A stretch of DNA of 64,000 nt, taken from contig NZ_JALGBX010000030.1 of the NCBI RefSeq assembly GCF_022808175.1, positions 57,274 to 121,273 of the forward strand. Direction: 5' to 3'. The notes below the pieces were generated by a model, which saw nothing but the letters and a program-made list of their open reading frames with translations, ran no database searches and was not told where the DNA came from. The stretch comes from Streptomyces sp. AP-93 (GTDB lineage Bacteria > Actinomycetota > Actinomycetes > Streptomycetales > Streptomycetaceae). Below, piece after piece: positions 26,133 through 35,235 of the stretch; positions within the stretch are counted from its first letter, which is position 1; the number at the start of each line of letters is the position of its first letter. The position numbers and the translations under genes are program-made.

Positions 26133-26770
26133 GCCCCACGGACTGCCACACGATGGTCGAGCGCATCCGGGCGAGCACCCGAATCTGGCACGAGGACCTG
26201 GAGGGCACCGCCTTCGCCACCGCGATGCTCGCCGGGACGCTCCCGCTCGACCGGTACGTCGACCAGCTCGCCGCCTACCGCGTGGTCCTGAAGGTGCTGG
26301 AGGACGAGCTCTCCCGCGCCACGGGCCCGTGCGTCACCTCGGTGTGGTCGCCGGACCTGGTCAAACTCCCCCTCATAGACCGCGACCTGATGTACTTCGC
26401 CGAGGACGGCGTGTTCCCGGCGTCCGTCGCGGCCGCCCAGGCGCAGGCCTTCGCGCGCGAGATCCGCGCCGCCGCGGTCTCGGACCCCCCGGCGCTGCTC
26501 GGGTTCCTCTACGTACTGGAAGGCTCCACGCTCGGCGGCCTGATCCTGCGCCGGTACGTCGCCGAGGCCTACGGGCTGCGCGACACGGACGGCGTGGCGT
26601 ACTACGCCAGCGGCGACCGCGAGCGCTGGGCCCGCTTCACGGCGCGCATGAACGAGGCCCTCCCCGGGCCGTGCGAGCAGGACGGCGTGCTCACCGCCGC
26701 CGGGCGCGCCTACCACCACGTCGCCGCGATCGCCGGGGCGCTGTCGACCGGACTCGTCGCCGCCCCGTAG
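26129..26770 (+). CDS. Heme-oxygenase-like protein
   Basis: A 213-residue protein of the heme oxygenase fold. The N-terminal segment RASTRIWHEDLE offers His21 as proximal heme ligand, and EGSTLGG (131-137) matches the conserved glycine-rich distal-helix signature of biliverdin-producing enzymes. It would cleave heme to biliverdin, CO and iron, unless it is one of the diiron or non-heme members of the fold. Translation is coupled to the preceding isoprenyl synthase gene (ATGA overlap), and a large hairpin follows, so the two form a bicistronic operon. Confidence 0.8.
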   Translation: MSPTDCHTMVERIRASTRIWHEDLEGTAFATAMLAGTLPLDRYVDQLAAYRVVLKVLEDELSRATGPCVTSVWSPDLVKLPLIDRDLMYFAEDGVFPASVAAAQAQAFAREIRAAAVSDPPALLGFLYVLEGSTLGGLILRRYVAEAYGLRDTDGVAYYASGDRERWARFTARMNEALPGPCEQDGVLTAAGRAYHHVAAIAGALSTGLVAAP

Positions 26771-26777
26771 AACGCCG

Positions 26778-26824
26778 CGGCCCCCGTGCGCGGCCCGTAC
26801 TCACGGGTCCGCACACGGGGGCCG
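26778..26824. terminator. Bidirectional terminator
   Basis: 11-bp stem CGGCCCCCGTG/CACGGGGGCCG enclosing a 25-nt loop that itself can fold. It lies between the convergent heme-oxygenase-like gene and alaA. Confidence 0.75.
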
Positions 26825-26835
26825 TCCGCGCGTGC

Positions 26836-26865
26836 GCGGGGACTTGCGGGGACTTGCGGGGACTT
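26836..26865. repeat. Three tandem 10-bp repeats abutting alaA stop
   Basis: GCGGGGACTT occurs three times in a row without gaps; the last copy overlaps the alaA stop codon. A simple short tandem repeat with no assigned role. Confidence 0.8.
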
Positions 26866-28075
26866 ACGGCTGGCTGTACCCGTCGAGGAAGTTGCCGATC
26901 CGGGTGACCGCGTCGGCAAGGTCCTTCGCGCTGGGGAGGGTCACGATCCGGAAGTGATCGGGCTCGGGCCAGTTGAAGCCCGTACCGTGCACGACCATGA
27001 TCTTTTCCTCGCGCAGCAGGTCGAGGACCATCTGCCGGTCGTCCTTGATCTTGTAGACGGACGGGTCCAGCTTCGGGAACAGGTACAGCGCGCCCTTGGG
27101 CTTCACGCAGGTGATGCCGGGGATCTGCGTCAGCAGGTCGTACGCGGTGTCGCGCTGCTCCAGGATCCGCCCGCCGGGCAGCACCAGGTCGTTGATCGAC
27201 TGCCGGCCGCCGAGCGCGGTGGCGATGGCGTGCTGGGAGGGCATGTTGGCGCAGAGCCGCATGTTCGCCAGGATCGTCAGGCCCTCGATGTACGACGAGG
27301 CGTGCTTCTTGGGCCCGCACACCGCCATCCAGCCGGACCGGTAGCCGGCGACGCGGTAGTTCTTGGAGAGCCCGTTGAAGGTGAGCGTCAGCAGGTCCGG
27401 CGCGATGGCGGCGGTGTTCGTGTGCGTGGCGCCGTCGTAGAGGATCCGGTCGTAGATCTCGTCCGAGCAGACGATCAGGTTGTGGCGGCGCGCGATGTCC
27501 GTGAGCCCGCGCAGCATCTCGTCGTCGTAGACGGCGCCGGTCGGGTTGTTCGGGTTGATGATCACGATCGCGCGGGTGCGGTCGGTGACCTTGCGCTCGA
27601 TGTCGGCGAGGTCCGGCATCCAGTCGGACTGCTCGTCGCAGCGGTAGTGCACGGCGGTGCCGCCGGCCAGGCTGACGGAGGCGGTCCACAGCGGGTAGTC
27701 CGGCGCCGGGACGAGGACCTCGTCGCCGTCGTCGAGCAGCGCCTGCATGGACATCTGGATCAGCTCGGAGACCCCGTTGCCGATGTAGACGTCCTCGACG
27801 TCCAGCTCGATGCCCTTGGTCTGGTAGTGCTGCATGACCGCACGGCGCGCCGACAGCAGGCCCTTCGCGTCCCCGTAGCCGTGGGCGTTGCCCAGGTTGC
27901 GGAGCATGTCCTCAAGGATCTCCGGCGGGCACTCGAAGCCGAAGGCCGCGGGGTTGCCGGTGTTGAGCTTGAGGATGCGATGACCTGCTGCTTCGAGCCG
28001 CATCGCCTCTTCGAGCACGGGGCCGCGGATCTCGTAGCAGACATTGGCGAGTTTCGTTGACTGGATCACCTGCAT
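26864..28075 (-). CDS. alaA: Alanine (glutamate-pyruvate) aminotransferase, AlaA-type
   Basis: A 403-residue PLP enzyme, full length for the AlaA family and closely similar along its whole length to the E. coli enzyme as I remember it. Substrate segment NTGNPAAFGF (38-47), YGDAKGL, IGNGVSELI, PDYPLW, IINPNNPTG (172-180) and the Schiff-base Lys238 in FNGLSKNYR; the C-terminus keeps WPEPDHFRIV. It transfers amino groups between alanine/pyruvate and glutamate/2-oxoglutarate in the cytosol. Monocistronic, between a strong terminator and its own upstream region. Confidence 0.93.
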   Translation of the reverse strand: MQVIQSTKLANVCYEIRGPVLEEAMRLEAAGHRILKLNTGNPAAFGFECPPEILEDMLRNLGNAHGYGDAKGLLSARRAVMQHYQTKGIELDVEDVYIGNGVSELIQMSMQALLDDGDEVLVPAPDYPLWTASVSLAGGTAVHYRCDEQSDWMPDLADIERKVTDRTRAIVIINPNNPTGAVYDDEMLRGLTDIARRHNLIVCSDEIYDRILYDGATHTNTAAIAPDLLTLTFNGLSKNYRVAGYRSGWMAVCGPKKHASSYIEGLTILANMRLCANMPSQHAIATALGGRQSINDLVLPGGRILEQRDTAYDLLTQIPGITCVKPKGALYLFPKLDPSVYKIKDDRQMVLDLLREEKIMVVHGTGFNWPEPDHFRIVTLPSAKDLADAVTRIGNFLDGYSQP

Positions 28076-28420
28076 GACGGGAGCTTACGGGTCCGGATGC
28101 GGGCGCGCTCCGTTATTCGGCCCGGAGCGGAGGGGCGGGCGGCGGACCGATATGTCCCCTTTCGCGCAAAGCTTGGGTACGGGCGCCACGAGCCCTTGGA
28201 AAGCGGGGCCGGCTCCCTGCTCCCGCCTGCGGAATGGGTGGGCCGGACGGAGGGGCCCGGACCGGTGTTGCGCTCGTCACCCTGCCGGGTCCTGAGGTGG
28301 CGCGGGCTGCTGGTGGCCCGGGCCTGAGGAACGCGGGAGCGCGGGAACGAGGGAGCGCGAAAAGGGGGCGGGGCGCCACCGGTCGGTCGGTGGTGCCCCG
28401 CCCCCGCTTTCGGGGGGAGC
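28076..28420. terminator. Intergenic region with strong terminator at 28364-28405
   Basis: Upstream half carries the alaA promoter area; I see no clear box. At 28364-28405 a long imperfect stem (GGGGGCGGGGC...CCACCG paired with CGGTGG...GCCCCGCCCCC) ends the leftward PTS-DeoR transcript. No gene in this gap is convincing. Confidence 0.65.
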
Positions 28421-28675
28421 TCAGGCCGTGACGGGCCTGGCTTCCGTGGCGGCCGTCGCGGGCGGCATCGCGGTCGCCCCGGAGCGGATCCGCCGTACCC
28501 GGCCCCGGGCGTCCAGGTGCTGGAGGTCCCGGTGGATCGTCATCCGGCTGACGCCCAGTTCCCGTACGAGATCGGCGACCCGTACGCGGCCCCTGGCATG
28601 CACCGCACCGGCGATCAGCTCGCGCCGCTCCTCGCAAGGCATTCCCCGTCCGGGGGTGCGCTGCGCCCGGGGCAC
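28421..28675 (-). CDS. Mini DeoR-type HTH protein (no effector domain)
   Basis: An 84-residue protein starting with GTG two bases after the PTS gene stop. It contains just the DeoR winged helix: ERRELIAGAVHARG, VADLVRELGVSRMTIHRDL and GRVRRIRSGA, then a short tail. Full DeoR regulators have about 250 residues with a sugar-phosphate sensing domain, absent here. Tight coupling to the GlcNAc-type transporter suggests it regulates sugar uptake or is a remnant of a larger regulator. An ATG at 28642 is an alternative start. Confidence 0.7.
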   Translation of the reverse strand: MPRAQRTPGRGMPCEERRELIAGAVHARGRVRVADLVRELGVSRMTIHRDLQHLDARGRVRRIRSGATAMPPATAATEARPVTA

Positions 28676-28677
28676 GG

Positions 28678-29940
<1,263 letters not shown>

Positions 29941-30200
29941 GGTTGCTTCCTCCAGAGGAAACGGGGTGTGTTGCCAAGGCAGGCAGCGCTTGTGTGGGCT
30001 GGGCAACAGCTAGGGAAAATGCGCCATTTGCAGCGCGATGTTCCAGTTGTAACACGGTTAAAACCGCATAAACCCAAGGCTGGAGACACTGTGGACCTAT
30101 GACCCGAAGGCTGAGGTCCCAAGCCCCGCGAACCTCGTGCCCTCTGGCGATGTCAGAGGGTCCGGGTACCTTGCGGGCAGGGGAGTGGAGGGGGATCCGC

Positions 30201-30677
30201 ATGCAGCAGCCGACCGTCATCCGAGGGGATGCGAGCAGTCCGCAGGCTCGGGGGCCGAAGATCATCGCGCACGTCTGCAACGACCTCGGGGGCTGGGGGA
30301 AGGGCTTCGTCCTCGCGCTCTCGAAGCGCTGGAGCGAGCCGGAGGCCGCGTACCGGGCCTGGCACAGGGGCCGCAGCGGGAACGACTTCGGGCTCGGCGC
30401 GGTCCAGCTCGTCCAGGTCCGCCCGGACACCTGGGTCGCGAACATGGTCGGCCAGCACGGCATGCGCACCGGCAGCGGTGGCCCACCCATCCGCTACGAG
30501 GCGGTCGAGCGCTGCCTCGCACTCCTGGCGGCCCACGCCGCCGAACTGGGGGCCTCCGTCCACATGCCCCGCATCGGCTGCGGCCTGGCGGGCGGCAAGT
30601 GGTCGCGCATCGAGCCGCTGATCCGCGACGGGCTGTGCGCGAAGGGGATACCCGTCACGGTGTACGACTTCGGATAG
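30201..30677 (+). CDS. Macro domain protein (ADP-ribose binding)
   Basis: A 158-residue single-domain protein with GGAGGGGG before the ATG. It shows macro-domain signatures IIAHVCNDLGGWGKGF (the N-D-x-G-x-WGKGF substrate loop) and MPRIGCGLAGGKW (phosphate loop). Such proteins bind or hydrolyse ADP-ribose derivatives. No toxin or ADP-ribosyltransferase gene lies beside it, so it is an orphan rather than a DarTG-type antitoxin. Confidence 0.85.
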   Translation: MQQPTVIRGDASSPQARGPKIIAHVCNDLGGWGKGFVLALSKRWSEPEAAYRAWHRGRSGNDFGLGAVQLVQVRPDTWVANMVGQHGMRTGSGGPPIRYEAVERCLALLAAHAAELGASVHMPRIGCGLAGGKWSRIEPLIRDGLCAKGIPVTVYDFG

Positions 30678-30718
30678 CCGGCGCTCCGGGTTCCGGAAGG
30701 TCCGGCCGGCGGCGTTCG

Positions 30719-31444
30719 CTATGCCGTCCGCGCCGACGTCCAGCCCTGGCGGTTGAGGGCTTCGAAGCCGTTCAGGAGGAGGTCCAGGGCGAATTCGAAC
30801 TCGAACTGGTCGTCGCAGCCGCCACCGCTGCCGACCGTGGAGCCCCCGTCGTGTGCGGCCGTCGCGGCCAGCTCCGCGATGTGCGGGTAGCGCGCCGCCA
30901 TCCCCGGGTCCGGCGGGCCGGAGGGGCCTGAGGTGTCGAACAGCTCCTGGCTGAAGCCGAGCAGGCGGCTGCCCATGGCGTGCATGACGTGGTGCGTGAG
31001 GTCGGCGGAGAGGCCGCCGCTGCGGAAGCACCCGGCCATCGAGTCCAGGTACCCCAGCACGGCCGGGGTGGGGCCGGTCCGGGACTCGATGACCCGCGCC
31101 GCCCACGGGTGGCGGAGCAGGACCCGCCGGGCCGAGAGGATCCGCCCGCGCACCACGTGCCGCCAGTCGGGATCCGCGGCCGGCGGGTCGATCTCGCCGA
31201 CGACCGCGTCGACCATGCCGTCGAGCAGCTCTTCCTTGTTGGCCACGTGCTTGTAGAGGGCCATCGGTACGACGCCCAGCTCCTGCGCGAGCCTGCGCAT
31301 GCTCAGCGCGTCGATGCCCGTGGCGTCGGCGAGCGCGACGGCGGCGCGCAGCACGCGGTCCCTGTTCAGGGGGATCCGCTGCTTGTCCGCGGTCCTGTCC
31401 GTGCCCCTGTCCGTGGCTTGGTCCATGGCTTCTTGCCGGGTCAT
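30719..31444 (-). CDS. TetR-family transcriptional repressor
   Basis: A 241-residue regulator; start ATG 31444 with GGGAAGGA upstream. The N-terminal HTH (about 30-75) includes LSMRRLAQELGVVPMALYKH, and the C-terminal domain resembles TetR class C (LRHPWAARVIESRTGPTP, then MAGCFRSGGLS). It is divergent from a DUF4386 membrane protein whose promoter contains two matching GTGTAC palindromes, so self-regulation and repression of that gene are likely. It is convergent with the macro domain gene. Confidence 0.88.
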   Translation of the reverse strand: MTRQEAMDQATDRGTDRTADKQRIPLNRDRVLRAAVALADATGIDALSMRRLAQELGVVPMALYKHVANKEELLDGMVDAVVGEIDPPAADPDWRHVVRGRILSARRVLLRHPWAARVIESRTGPTPAVLGYLDSMAGCFRSGGLSADLTHHVMHAMGSRLLGFSQELFDTSGPSGPPDPGMAARYPHIAELAATAAHDGGSTVGSGGGCDDQFEFEFALDLLLNGFEALNRQGWTSARTA

Positions 31445-31482
31445 TCCGGTTGGGTCCTTCCCGCCTCGACGACACCCTCTCC

Positions 31483-31511
31483 TTGACGAGTGTACGCAGT
31501 ACACCTATGGT
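31483..31511 (+). promoter_or_regulatory. Near-consensus promoter of the DUF4386 gene
   Basis: TTGACG (31483-31488), a 17-bp spacer and TATGGT (31506-31511): a vegetative-sigma-type promoter pointing at the DUF4386 gene. The spacer is filled by operator O1. Confidence 0.75.
31490..31504. promoter_or_regulatory. TetR operator O1
   Basis: Perfect palindrome GTGTAC-GCA-GTACAC lying exactly between the -35 and -10 boxes, where a bound repressor would block polymerase. Confidence 0.8.
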
Positions 31512-31520
31512 CGCTGGCAG

Positions 31521-31535
31521 GTGTACGGCGTACAC
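31521..31535. promoter_or_regulatory. TetR operator O2
   Basis: Second copy GTGTAC-GGC-GTACAC, with symmetry extending to 31519-31537, in the leader between promoter and start codon. Centre-to-centre distance from O1 is 31 bp, about three helical turns. Confidence 0.8.
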
Positions 31536-31561
31536 CTCCATCGAGTGAGGGGTGCCGAGAG

Positions 31562-32245
31562 ATGAGTCCGGACCGGAGAACCGCAGTGGCCGCCGGGTTG
31601 CTGTTCCTGCTGACCGAGGCCTCCGCGATAGCCGGGGCGATCCTGTACCGCCCCCTGCTGGGCGCGGCGGACGGCCGGATCCCGCAGGGAGCCGACACGC
31701 AGGCGCTGCTCGGGGCGCTCTGCGAGGTGGTGCTGGTGGTGGCGGTGGCCGGCACCGGGGCGGCGCTGTTCCCCGTCCTGCGGCGCCACGGCGAGGGGCT
31801 CGCGCTCGGCTACGCCTTCGGGCGCCTGCTGGAGGCGGCCGTCATCGCCGTCGGGATCGTCTCCGTCCTGGCGCTCGTCACCCTGCGGCGGGACGCGGGG
31901 ACGGCGGCGGACGGCGGCGCCGACGTCGTGCTGGTGGCCGTGCACGACTGGACGTTCCTGCTCGGGCCCAACATCGCCCTCGGCCTGAACACCGTCGTGC
32001 TCGCGTACGTGGCGTACCGCGCATGGCTCGTGCCGCGCTTCATCGCCGTGCTCGGGCTGGTCGGCGGGCCGCTGATCTGCGCCTCGGCCGTGGCCGTGAT
32101 GTTCGGTGCCTACGAGCAGCTCTCCACGGCGGGGGCCGTCGCCGCACTGCCCGTGTTCGCCTGGGAACTGGCGCTGGCCGGGTGGCTGATCGTCCGTGGC
32201 TTCGGGCCCCGAGCGGCCGACGGGGCCGGCGTCCTCGCTCCATGA
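31562..32245 (+). CDS. DUF4386-type polytopic membrane protein
   Basis: A 227-residue protein with about six membrane helices; start ATG 31562 with GAGGGG nine bases upstream. The pattern of an N-terminal helix, an ALYRPLL-like loop (AILYRPLL), the GLNTVVLAY segment and the late PRFIAVLGLVGGPLI segment fits DUF4386. Function is unknown; many are controlled by an adjacent TetR regulator, as here, suggesting export or tolerance of a small molecule. A hairpin follows at 32263. Confidence 0.78.
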   Translation: MSPDRRTAVAAGLLFLLTEASAIAGAILYRPLLGAADGRIPQGADTQALLGALCEVVLVVAVAGTGAALFPVLRRHGEGLALGYAFGRLLEAAVIAVGIVSVLALVTLRRDAGTAADGGADVVLVAVHDWTFLLGPNIALGLNTVVLAYVAYRAWLVPRFIAVLGLVGGPLICASAVAVMFGAYEQLSTAGAVAALPVFAWELALAGWLIVRGFGPRAADGAGVLAP

Positions 32246-32262
32246 CGACGAGCCGCGCACCT

Positions 32263-32293
32263 CGGGGCGGGCCGGGGAGCCCGGTCCGCCCCG
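32263..32293. terminator. Hairpin between convergent genes
   Basis: Outer stem CGGGGCGG/CCGCCCCG with inner pairing of CCGG runs. Confidence 0.6.
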
Positions 32294-32305
32294 GTCCGGG
32301 CCCGT

Positions 32306-32491
32306 CTACGGGAGGTAGCGTTCGAGCGCCCTCGCGCCCTCCTTCTCGATCAGCTTGCGGGCCTTCTCGACCCGCTCCGGAGTCACGTCCTGGCCGCGCG
32401 CCATGACGAGGTCCTCGGGGTCGAACGGGTGCTCCGACCCGGTGTAGAGGTGGGCGGGGCGCTGGGGCTGCTGGTCCGATTCACTGTCCAT
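32306..32491 (-). CDS. Small conserved hypothetical protein (61 aa)
   Basis: A 61-residue soluble protein; GGAGG lies seven bases before the ATG at 32491. It has a GSEHPFDPEDLVMARG core and a C-terminal helix rich in Glu/Lys/Arg. I recognise no domain. Strong ribosome site and clean stop support expression. Confidence 0.65.
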   Translation of the reverse strand: MDSESDQQPQRPAHLYTGSEHPFDPEDLVMARGQDVTPERVEKARKLIEKEGARALERYLP

Positions 32492-32591
32492 CGCTACCTC
32501 CTGCTGTGTCCCCCTGGCCCCCATACTCCGGCCGCGCCCCCATGAACGCACGTCGGGGCCGCACGTCGGGGCCGCGCCTCGGGGCCGTGCC

Positions 32592-33611
32592 TCAGGCGCT
32601 GTTGATCGCCAGTACCGCCGTCAGCGCGACGACCGCCCCGCAGATGCCGAGGTTCACGATCTTGTGCTCCCAGAACACGGCCGCGAACTCGCGGATCGTC
32701 GCGCTCGGCCAGAAGTACTTCGCCGTGGGCGAGCCCAGCACCTGGCCGTTCACCCCGGCCTTGCGGGCCATCATCGCGGCGCGGAAGGCGTGGAAGTTGT
32801 TGGTGACCACCACGCAGCGGTAGCCGGGGTCGGCCGTCTCCATGATCGTCCGGCTGTACCGGAGGTTCTCCTCCGTCGTGCGGGACCGGTCCTCCAGCCG
32901 CACGTGCTCCTGCGGCACGCCCTCGGCGATCAGCCAGTCCGCCATCGCCCGCGCCTCGGCGACCTTCTCGTCCGTCCCCTTGCCGCCCGAGGTCAGCAGC
33001 AGCGGCGCCCGTCCGCCCCGGGCGATCTGCGCGTCGTGGATCTCCCGGCCCTTGCGCAGCCGCGAGGCCAGCAGCGGCGGGACCCGGTCGCCGCCGATCA
33101 GGCCGGAGCCGAGCATCACCACGTAGTCGACGTCCCCGCGCACCTTGATCCGGCCGTAGAGGAAGGCGTAGGCGAGGAAGCACAGGAAGAGGAAGGAGAC
33201 GTACCCGGCGAGGAAGACCACGCCCCCGACCACCGCGTCCCAGGTCTGGGAGCCCCGGCTGCCCATCGTCAGGACGAACGCGATCAGCGCGAAGATCCCC
33301 ACCCCCGCCACGAAGGCGAGCAGATTGGCCGGGCGGCGGCCCTCCTTGCGGATCATCGTCAGCCCGTTGCCGATCAGGAAGAAGCCGAGCGCGATCGTGC
33401 CGAGCGAGGGGATCAGGAAGACCAGCGCGACGATGATCCCGCCGAGGCCGTGGGGCAGGTCCGGGACCAGGGTGAGCAGGCCGACGGACAGGAATATGAA
33501 GGTGAGGCCCAGGTAGACCGCGTTGCGGAAGCGCCGACGGTCCTCCCGGACGCTCACGCCGAAGAGGACGCGGAACAGGGCGGCAGGTACGAAGGCGTAC
33601 ATGCCGCTCAT
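32592..33611 (-). CDS. YdcF/ElyC-family (DUF218) membrane protein
   Basis: A 339-residue protein with five N-terminal membrane helices (about 1-165) and a DUF218 domain: VVMLGSGLIGGDRVPPLLASR (split across a conserved loop), LLLTSGGKGTDE and a DRSRTTEENLRYS motif, followed by VVVTNNFHAFRA. The family includes SanA and ElyC and is tied to envelope integrity and periplasmic polysaccharide metabolism. It stands alone, 45 bp downstream of the D-aminoacylase gene and in the same direction. Confidence 0.85.
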   Translation of the reverse strand: MSGMYAFVPAALFRVLFGVSVREDRRRFRNAVYLGLTFIFLSVGLLTLVPDLPHGLGGIIVALVFLIPSLGTIALGFFLIGNGLTMIRKEGRRPANLLAFVAGVGIFALIAFVLTMGSRGSQTWDAVVGGVVFLAGYVSFLFLCFLAYAFLYGRIKVRGDVDYVVMLGSGLIGGDRVPPLLASRLRKGREIHDAQIARGGRAPLLLTSGGKGTDEKVAEARAMADWLIAEGVPQEHVRLEDRSRTTEENLRYSRTIMETADPGYRCVVVTNNFHAFRAAMMARKAGVNGQVLGSPTAKYFWPSATIREFAAVFWEHKIVNLGICGAVVALTAVLAINSA

Positions 33612-33656
33612 CGTAGGTGTGAAGACAGGACGGTCGGATGATCGGCGCAGGGACGA

Positions 33657-35231
33657 CTACCGGCCGCCGTGCGGGGTGCGACGCACGGCCCGCCCCGCGA
33701 GGACGTCCGTCCTGCGCCCGTCCCGTACGACGAAACGCCCGTCGATCAGGACGTACGGGATCCCGGCCGGCAGTGCGCGCGGGCGCTCGTACGTCGATCC
33801 GGCGGCGACCGTCAGCGGATCGAAGAGGACGAGGTCGGCCCGGTGCCCGACGCGCACCAGCCCCCGGTCCGCCAGCCGCAGCCGCGCGGCGGGACGGCCG
33901 CAGAGGTGGGCGACGCACTCCTCCAGGGAGAGGACGCCCAGCTCGCGCACGTAGTGCCCGAGGTAGTGCGGGAAGGTGCCGTAGGCCCGCGGATGCGGTT
34001 TCGCGCCCTGCAGGATGCCGTCCGAGCCGCCCGTGTGGACCGGGTGGCGCATGATCGCCCGTACGTTCTCCTCGTGCCCGACGTGCTGCAGGATGCTCGG
34101 TCCGAGCCGGTCGCCCAGCAGCAGCGCCCGGGCCGTGTCCCAGTCCGGGACGCGCGTGCCTACGTACGCCCCGTAGGCCGGATCCGTGGTCCCGGCGATC
34201 TCGATCGTCGACCAGTCGACCGGGACCCCGTGGCAGCCGTCGGCGCCCTCCACCTCCAGCGCGTACCGGATCCGCTCGGCCTCGGCGTCGTCGCGCAGGC
34301 GCGCCAGGACCGCCTCGGGCCCGCCCTCGTTCGCCCAACTGGGCAGCAGGGCGACCAGGGTGGTGCAGCCGGGGGTGTACGGATAGCTGTCGAGGGTGAT
34401 GTCGGCGCCGCCGGCCAGTGCCCCGTCGAGCAGGGCGAGCAGCTCGCCCGCCCGGCCCTGGTTCTCCCCGAAGTTCATCGTGGCGTGGGCCAGGTGCAGG
34501 GCGCAGCCGGCCTCGCGGGTCAGCTCGACCATCTCGGCGTAGGCGGCCAGGGCGCCGCGGCCGTACGAGCGGTGGTGCGGGCAGTAGTAGCCGCCGTACC
34601 GCGCCACCACCCGGCACAGCTCGGTCAGTTCGGCGCCGGACGCGTACATGCCCGGGGTGTAGGTGAGCCCGGAGGACATGCCGACGGCGCCCTGCGCGAG
34701 CCCCTCGGCGACCAGCGCCCGCATCCGGTCGAGCTCCTCGGGTGTGGCCGGGCGGTCGCCCCAGCCCACCACGTGCGCGCGGACGGTGCCCTGGGGGACG
34801 AGGTAGGCGGCGTTGACGGCGATGCCCTGCGCGTCCAGCCGGTCCAGGTATCCGCCGACCGTGCGCCAGTCGAAGTCGATGTCCTCGCCCGTGCCGTTCC
34901 AGCCGGCGATGGCGGCCCGCACCTCGCCCAGCGTGCGGTCGTCGACGGGGGCGTAGGACAGGCCGTCCTGGCCCAGGACTTCGAGGGTCACGCCCTGGGC
35001 GGCCTTCGCGCTGTGGTCCGGATCGCGCAGCAGGGCGAGGTCGCTGTGGGCGTGCATGTCGATGAAACCGGGGGCCAGGGCGAGGCCGCGGGCGTCGAGC
35101 GTGTGCCGTCCGCCGCCCGCGATCCGGCCGCCCACTTCGATGATGCGGCCCTCGTGGATCCCCACGTCGGCGGTGTAGGAGGGCCCGCCCGTGCCGTCGA
35201 CGACGCGGGCCCCGCGGATGACCAGGTCCAT
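33657..35231 (-). CDS. N-acyl-D-amino-acid deacylase (amidohydrolase)
   Basis: A 524-residue amidohydrolase. Metal motif PGFIDMHAHSD gives His60 and His62; later ligands lie in HHRSYG and HLAHATMNFG. The position occupied by a zinc-binding Cys in classical D-aminoacylases (GNCG) reads GQDG here, a known variant type. It releases D-amino acids from N-acyl forms. It begins four bases after the PLP deaminase stop (35236), so both are co-transcribed: deacylation then deamination of D-amino acids. Confidence 0.87.
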   Translation of the reverse strand: MDLVIRGARVVDGTGGPSYTADVGIHEGRIIEVGGRIAGGGRHTLDARGLALAPGFIDMHAHSDLALLRDPDHSAKAAQGVTLEVLGQDGLSYAPVDDRTLGEVRAAIAGWNGTGEDIDFDWRTVGGYLDRLDAQGIAVNAAYLVPQGTVRAHVVGWGDRPATPEELDRMRALVAEGLAQGAVGMSSGLTYTPGMYASGAELTELCRVVARYGGYYCPHHRSYGRGALAAYAEMVELTREAGCALHLAHATMNFGENQGRAGELLALLDGALAGGADITLDSYPYTPGCTTLVALLPSWANEGGPEAVLARLRDDAEAERIRYALEVEGADGCHGVPVDWSTIEIAGTTDPAYGAYVGTRVPDWDTARALLLGDRLGPSILQHVGHEENVRAIMRHPVHTGGSDGILQGAKPHPRAYGTFPHYLGHYVRELGVLSLEECVAHLCGRPAARLRLADRGLVRVGHRADLVLFDPLTVAAGSTYERPRALPAGIPYVLIDGRFVVRDGRRTDVLAGRAVRRTPHGGR

Positions 35232-35235
35232 GGGC

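Noticed and set aside
29941..30110. Possible DasR site upstream of the PTS IIC gene
   Set aside because: The closest stretch (ACACTGTGGACC near 30090) matches the dre palindrome too poorly on both arms.
30201..30677. DarTG-like toxin-antitoxin system
   Set aside because: Only the macro domain is present; neighbours are a PTS gene and a TetR regulator, with no DarT-like ADP-ribosyltransferase.
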